This document shows, piece after piece, positions 13,485 to 15,969 of a stretch of 15,969 bases of DNA. How positions within the stretch are numbered: position 1 is the first letter of the stretch; every line of letters starts with the position of its first letter. Below the pieces are notes generated by a model that saw nothing but the letters and a program-made list of their open reading frames with translations, did not search any database and was not told the origin of the DNA. The stretch lies in the NCBI GenBank assembly GCA_934667465.1, contig CAKUMG010000035.1:1-15969 (forward strand). Reading direction: 5' to 3'. The translations under genes and the position numbers were made by a program. The DNA comes from an uncultured Actinoplanes sp. (lineage in GTDB: Bacteria; Actinomycetota; Actinomycetes; Mycobacteriales; Micromonosporaceae).

Positions 13485-13778
13485 CTAGTCACTCACTCCG
13501 TAAGGATCGCCATCGGTCGCGGCCGTCGCTTCTTCCTTCTTTCCGCGACGCTCCCTGAACTCTTCAAATCGAGCAGTCAAAACGTACATATAATCGAGCA
13601 TTGCCTCAGAAAGGGCGAGTGCATCTTCTGCGTCTTCTCTAGACACCTGAGATCCCGTGTAGTGCGCACCTTCATTGCGCAGAACTCTTAACTCGTTTGC
13701 CCACTCGAACAGTCGCTCGTCAATCTTATCGGCATCCTTCATTTTTCTAAGCGAAGAAATAAGGCTTGGCATTAGCAC
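13485..13778 (-). pseudogene. C-terminal remnant of a DUF4145/HEPN-like protein
   Basis: A 97-codon frame whose sequence matches the tail of DUF4145 proteins: ADKIDERLFEWANELRVLR, then NEGAHYTGSQVSREDAED and a helix ending in YMYVLTARFEEFRERR. RNEGAH (residues 34-39) is an R-x4-H motif as in HEPN RNases. DUF4145 is regarded as a HEPN-like fold, often in toxin, abortive-infection or phage-linked proteins. The N-terminal half of the normal protein is missing: an in-frame TAG (13784 to 13782) lies two codons before the GTG at 13778, and sequence beyond it is unrelated and GC-rich. Base composition is about 45-55 percent GC by eye, far below the rest of the window, and codons such as AAA, ATT and TTA appear, which indicates foreign origin. 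A short expressed HEPN fragment is possible but no ribosome site is seen. Confidence 0.65.
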
Positions 13779-14376
13779 CCGCTAGGCAGGAGGGCTGGGT
13801 GCGGCGGCGTGCGCACTCCTGCGGGCAGGCCACCGGCCTGACGCCTGACCATCTGGCCGCCAAGGGCCTATAGGCTCCCGAAAAGAGTCCCGGACACACT
13901 GTGCGCCGCCGCGCCAGGCACTGACGGCTGCGACACGCGCTACGGCCCGGCGCGGCAGCTCGGCCGTGTCGCTCTGGCCGTGCCGATTGGCTGATGGCCA
14001 CCCCTAATCACTTCCGCAATCGCTCGACGTCTACGGCGGGCCCTCGGCTGTCCGCCTTACACGCCAGCCGACGAGCGTCTGGCGAGTCAGGCGCTGGCGG
14101 CGGCCAGAGTTTGCGCCCGGGCGGCGGCGTGAGCGGCCCGTCTTGGGAATGCCCGTCTTCGCAGCGATCGTGCCGACGCTGACAACCTTGGCATCCAGCT
14201 CAAGACTTTCGGACGGTATGCGCGTTGGGCAGCTTTCCCCAAAGCCACCGGGTCGGCGGCAGCAAGTGCACGCGGCACGTCGGACGAAGGTCGTTGAGTG
14301 CAGACCCGGCGGGTGCTGCTGTGCGGGGTGATCGCGACCACAACTGTCCCGCCCGGATGGTGGCGCAACGGCCTCA
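13779..14376. other. gene-poor stretch, no supportable gene
   Basis: About 600 bp, GC-rich but with stops scattered through every plausible frame. Short open pieces exist on both strands but none shows a recognisable domain, start signal or coding bias. A small perfect hairpin (CAGGCC, 3-nt loop, GGCCTG, 13826-13840) and a 9-bp direct repeat GCCCGTCTT near 14137 and 14152 are present. Best read as decayed DNA between the HEPN remnant and the marR-pirin cassette. Confidence 0.5.
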
Positions 14377-14432
14377 GCCAGGCAGGTGCTCGCAAAAGCA
14401 GAGCCAGGTCACGTGCCGAGCCCGTACAAGAT
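14377..14432 (+). repeat. left copy of a 56-bp inverted repeat flanking marR-pirin
   Basis: The 56 bases are the reverse complement of 15914-15969 with 3 mismatches (left positions 14415, 14417 and 14428); the first 38 bases are identical. Each copy can fold loosely on itself (CCAGGC with GCCAGG-like arms, TGCT with AGCA). To the right the copies diverge sharply after 14432; extension to the left cannot be tested because the partner copy reaches the window end. Confidence 0.9.
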
Positions 14433-14463
14433 GATCTGAAGAGTGACCGCCCCCACCCTGGTA

Positions 14464-14477
14464 TTTCAAATCTGAAA
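14464..14477. promoter_or_regulatory. candidate MarR operator
   Basis: TTTCAAATCTGAAA is a near-perfect 14-bp palindrome: 5-bp outer arms TTTCA/TGAAA and a central AT, with one mismatched pair. It ends 4 bp before the -10 hexamer of the marR gene, so a bound dimer would block RNA polymerase. MarR proteins commonly repress their own operon this way. Confidence 0.6.
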
Positions 14478-14481
14478 GAGA

Positions 14482-14493
14482 TAGCGTCACGGC
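14482..14493 (+). promoter_or_regulatory. leaderless-type promoter -10 of marR-pirin
   Basis: TAGCGT (14482-14487) is followed by 6 nt and ATG 14494. It is the same hexamer as that of the sensor kinase gene. No Shine-Dalgarno is present. Confidence 0.55.
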
Positions 14494-14952
14494 ATGACCG
14501 CACCGCTCGATCCCCGGACGCAGACGATGTGGCGCGCCTACATCGAGAGTTCGTGGGCGTTGCAGACCCGGCTCGAGGACGAGCTGCGGGCGCAGACCGG
14601 GCTGAGCATGCCCGACTATCACGTGCTGGTCGTGCTCTCCGAGGCGCCCGGGCGGCGGCTGCGGATGGGTGAGCTGGCCGGGCGGATGGTGTTCTCGCCG
14701 AGCCGGGCGACCTACCAGGTGAGTTCCATGGTCAAGCGGGGGCTGGTGCGCAAGCAGAGCTGTGCCGAGGACGGGCGCGGGCAGGAAGCCGTGCTGACCG
14801 AGGCCGGGCTGGCGGCGCTCGTCGAGGCGGCGCCGCTGCATCTGACGACCGTGCGCGACAGCTTCGTGGACAAGCTCGACGACACCGAGATCGACGTCCT
14901 GACCCGCGTCTTCGGCCGGCTCGGCGGCCACCTGCGCGACACGAGTTCCTGA
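14494..14952 (+). CDS. MarR-family transcriptional regulator
   Basis: A 152-aa winged-helix repressor-type protein, full length for the family. N-terminal dimer helix (about 10-35), then the DNA-binding part: DYHVLVVLSEAPGRRLRMGE (about 41-60), recognition-helix region SPSRATYQVSSMVKRGLV (68-85), and the wing DGRGQEAVLTEAG (93-105). C-terminal dimer helices follow. It probably controls itself and the pirin gene through the palindrome in its promoter. The ligand is unknown; phenolics, oxidants or urate-like molecules are known for other family members. One cysteine (C90) lies next to the wing, which could allow redox sensing as in OhrR-like proteins, but the OhrR N-terminal cysteine is absent. 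ATG 14494 is fixed by the -10 hexamer. Cotranscribed with pirin (10-nt gap). Confidence 0.93.
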   Translation: MTAPLDPRTQTMWRAYIESSWALQTRLEDELRAQTGLSMPDYHVLVVLSEAPGRRLRMGELAGRMVFSPSRATYQVSSMVKRGLVRKQSCAEDGRGQEAVLTEAGLAALVEAAPLHLTTVRDSFVDKLDDTEIDVLTRVFGRLGGHLRDTSS

Positions 14953-14957
14953 GAGGA
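14952..14957 (+). promoter_or_regulatory. ribosome binding site of pirin
   Basis: AGAGGA overlaps the last base of the marR stop codon and lies 5 nt before ATG 14963. It supports operon translation of pirin from the marR transcript. Confidence 0.6.
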
Positions 14958-14962
14958 AAGCC

Positions 14963-15904
14963 ATGCCCGCGATCACTGTCGACGACGTCCTGGTCCTGCC
15001 GCGCCTGCCGGAGCTCGACGAGGCGTCCACCCGCTACCGCGCCGTCCGGCGCCTGACCACCGCGCCGAGCGGCTACGAGGGCGAGGGGTTCCCGGTGCGC
15101 CGCGCGTTCGCCGGGGTGCCGCTCGAGGAGCTGGACCCGTTCATCCACCTCGACCAGATGGGCGAGGTCGACTACGCGCCGGGCGAGCCGAAGGGCACGC
15201 CGTGGCACCCGCACCGCGGCTTCGAGACGGTCACCTACATGATCGACGGCATCATGGACCACCAGGACTCGCAGGGTGGCGGCGGCTCGATCACCAACGG
15301 TGACACCCAGTGGATGACGGCCGCCAGCGGTCTCCTGCACATCGAGGCCCCGCCGGAGCACCTCGTCACCAGCGGCGGCCTGTTCCACGGCATGCAGCTC
15401 TGGGTCAACCTGCCGCGCGCCGCCAAGATGATCGCCCCGAAATACCAGGACATCCGCGGCAACGCCGCCGCCCTGCTCACCACCCCCGACGGCGGCAGCC
15501 TGATCCGGGTGATCGCCGGCACGATCGCGGGCCACGACGGCCCGGGCTCCACCTACACGCCGATCAACCTGGCCCACGTCACGCTGCAGCCGGGCGCCCA
15601 GCTCGACCTGCCGTGGCAGCCCGGCTACAACGCCCTGGTCTACGTCATGGCCGGCGAGGGCACGGTCGGCAACGATCGCCGCCCGATCCGCTCCGGCCAG
15701 CTCGCCACCCACGGCCCCGGCGACGCCATCCGCGTCGGCGCCGGCTCCACTCTGGAGCTGTTCGTCATGGGCGGCAAGCCGATCCGCGAGCCGATCGCGC
15801 ACTACGGCCCGTTCGTCATGAACACGCGCGCCGAGCTGAAGCAGGCGTTCGAGGACTTCCAGAAGGGGCGGCTCGGCACCATTCCGGTCCCGCACGTGGG
15901 GTGA
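14963..15904 (+). CDS. pirin family protein
   Basis: A bicupin iron protein of 313 aa in the cytoplasm. The four metal ligands of the pirin N-terminal cupin are present: H82 and H84 (WHPHRGFETVTYM), and H126 and E128 (LLHIEAPPEH), with the family element GDTQWMTAASG before the second pair. The C-terminal cupin is about residues 175-285 (PGAQLDLPWQPGYNALVYV region). Some pirins are quercetin 2,3-dioxygenases; others regulate transcription or pyruvate metabolism, so the activity here is open. It is the second gene of a marR operon, a pairing that suggests induction by a small aromatic compound or oxidant (inference). A 56-bp repeat copy begins 9 bp after its stop. Confidence 0.94.
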   Translation: MPAITVDDVLVLPRLPELDEASTRYRAVRRLTTAPSGYEGEGFPVRRAFAGVPLEELDPFIHLDQMGEVDYAPGEPKGTPWHPHRGFETVTYMIDGIMDHQDSQGGGGSITNGDTQWMTAASGLLHIEAPPEHLVTSGGLFHGMQLWVNLPRAAKMIAPKYQDIRGNAAALLTTPDGGSLIRVIAGTIAGHDGPGSTYTPINLAHVTLQPGAQLDLPWQPGYNALVYVMAGEGTVGNDRRPIRSGQLATHGPGDAIRVGAGSTLELFVMGGKPIREPIAHYGPFVMNTRAELKQAFEDFQKGRLGTIPVPHVG

Positions 15905-15913
15905 ATGCTTCTT

Positions 15914-15969
15914 ATCTCGTACGGGCTCAGGACGTGACCTGGCTCTGCTTTTGCGAGCACCTGCCTGGC
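15914..15969 (-). repeat. right copy of the 56-bp inverted repeat, cut by the window end
   Basis: Reverse complement of 14377-14432 with 53 of 56 bases identical. It starts 9 bp after the pirin stop and reaches the last base of the window, so its real length may be greater. Confidence 0.9.

Noticed and set aside
13239..13691. 150-residue plus-strand frame across the low-GC stretch
   Set aside because: It is opposite the DUF4145/HEPN-like fragment, has no ribosome site, and its hydrophobic and basic runs look like antisense of charged helices.
13826..13840. CAGGCC hairpin as terminator
   Set aside because: Only 6 bp, no T-run and no gene ending nearby.
14087..14503. 138-residue minus-strand frame through the left repeat copy
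   Set aside because: It overlaps the marR promoter and start and has no ribosome site or domain; openness is explained by GC composition.
14732..15895. 387-residue minus-strand frame opposite marR and pirin
   Set aside because: Antisense to two genes with full family motifs; composition is typical of a shadow.

Overview
The window is very GC-rich (low 70s percent by eye), with GC-biased third codon positions, many GTG starts and long open antisense frames. It carries a 'Sensor'-type histidine kinase with a LuxR-type regulator and a Pro/Gly/Tyr-rich membrane protein. These point to a high-GC actinomycete, probably of the Micromonosporaceae/Actinoplanes kind (inference). At least eight genes lack a usable Shine-Dalgarno and have a -10-like hexamer (TAnnnT or CAnnnT) exactly 6-7 nt before ATG/GTG, which is the layout of leaderless transcripts.

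Positions 1-3058 are an allantoin-catabolism block: the 3' part of a DUF6986 aldolase-like gene, allantoinase, then allantoicase (overlapping the allantoinase stop by 1 nt). Together the last two take allantoin to ureidoglycolate plus urea. Positions 3059-5461 hold an APH-fold phosphotransferase preceded by two DnaA-box-like 9-mers, then a PCMT-type methyltransferase. The C-terminal remnant of a beta-lactamase-related serine hydrolase follows (5537-5929).

Positions 5914-9549 lie on the minus strand: a phospholipase D-like protein, then a sensor kinase and response regulator pair whose promoter has nested inverted repeats. Positions 9641-13084 hold a 44-residue one-helix membrane protein with a terminator, a large one-pass membrane protein with an unusual domain order, and a DUF1801 protein. 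A HAD phosphatase converges on the DUF1801 gene over a 20-bp terminator stem, and a divergent GNAT acetyltransferase follows.

Positions 13085-14460 look like a decayed accessory patch. It has no convincing intact gene and a markedly lower-GC stretch (roughly 45-55 percent) carrying the tail of a DUF4145/HEPN gene. Positions 14494-15904 hold a marR-pirin operon with a palindrome in its promoter. This cassette is bracketed by a 56-bp inverted repeat (53/56 identical), the right copy of which runs off the window. I see no complete new defence or biosynthetic system. The least explained structures are the repeat-bracketed marR-pirin cassette, the paired DnaA-box-like sites, and the hybrid membrane protein at 9909-11330.
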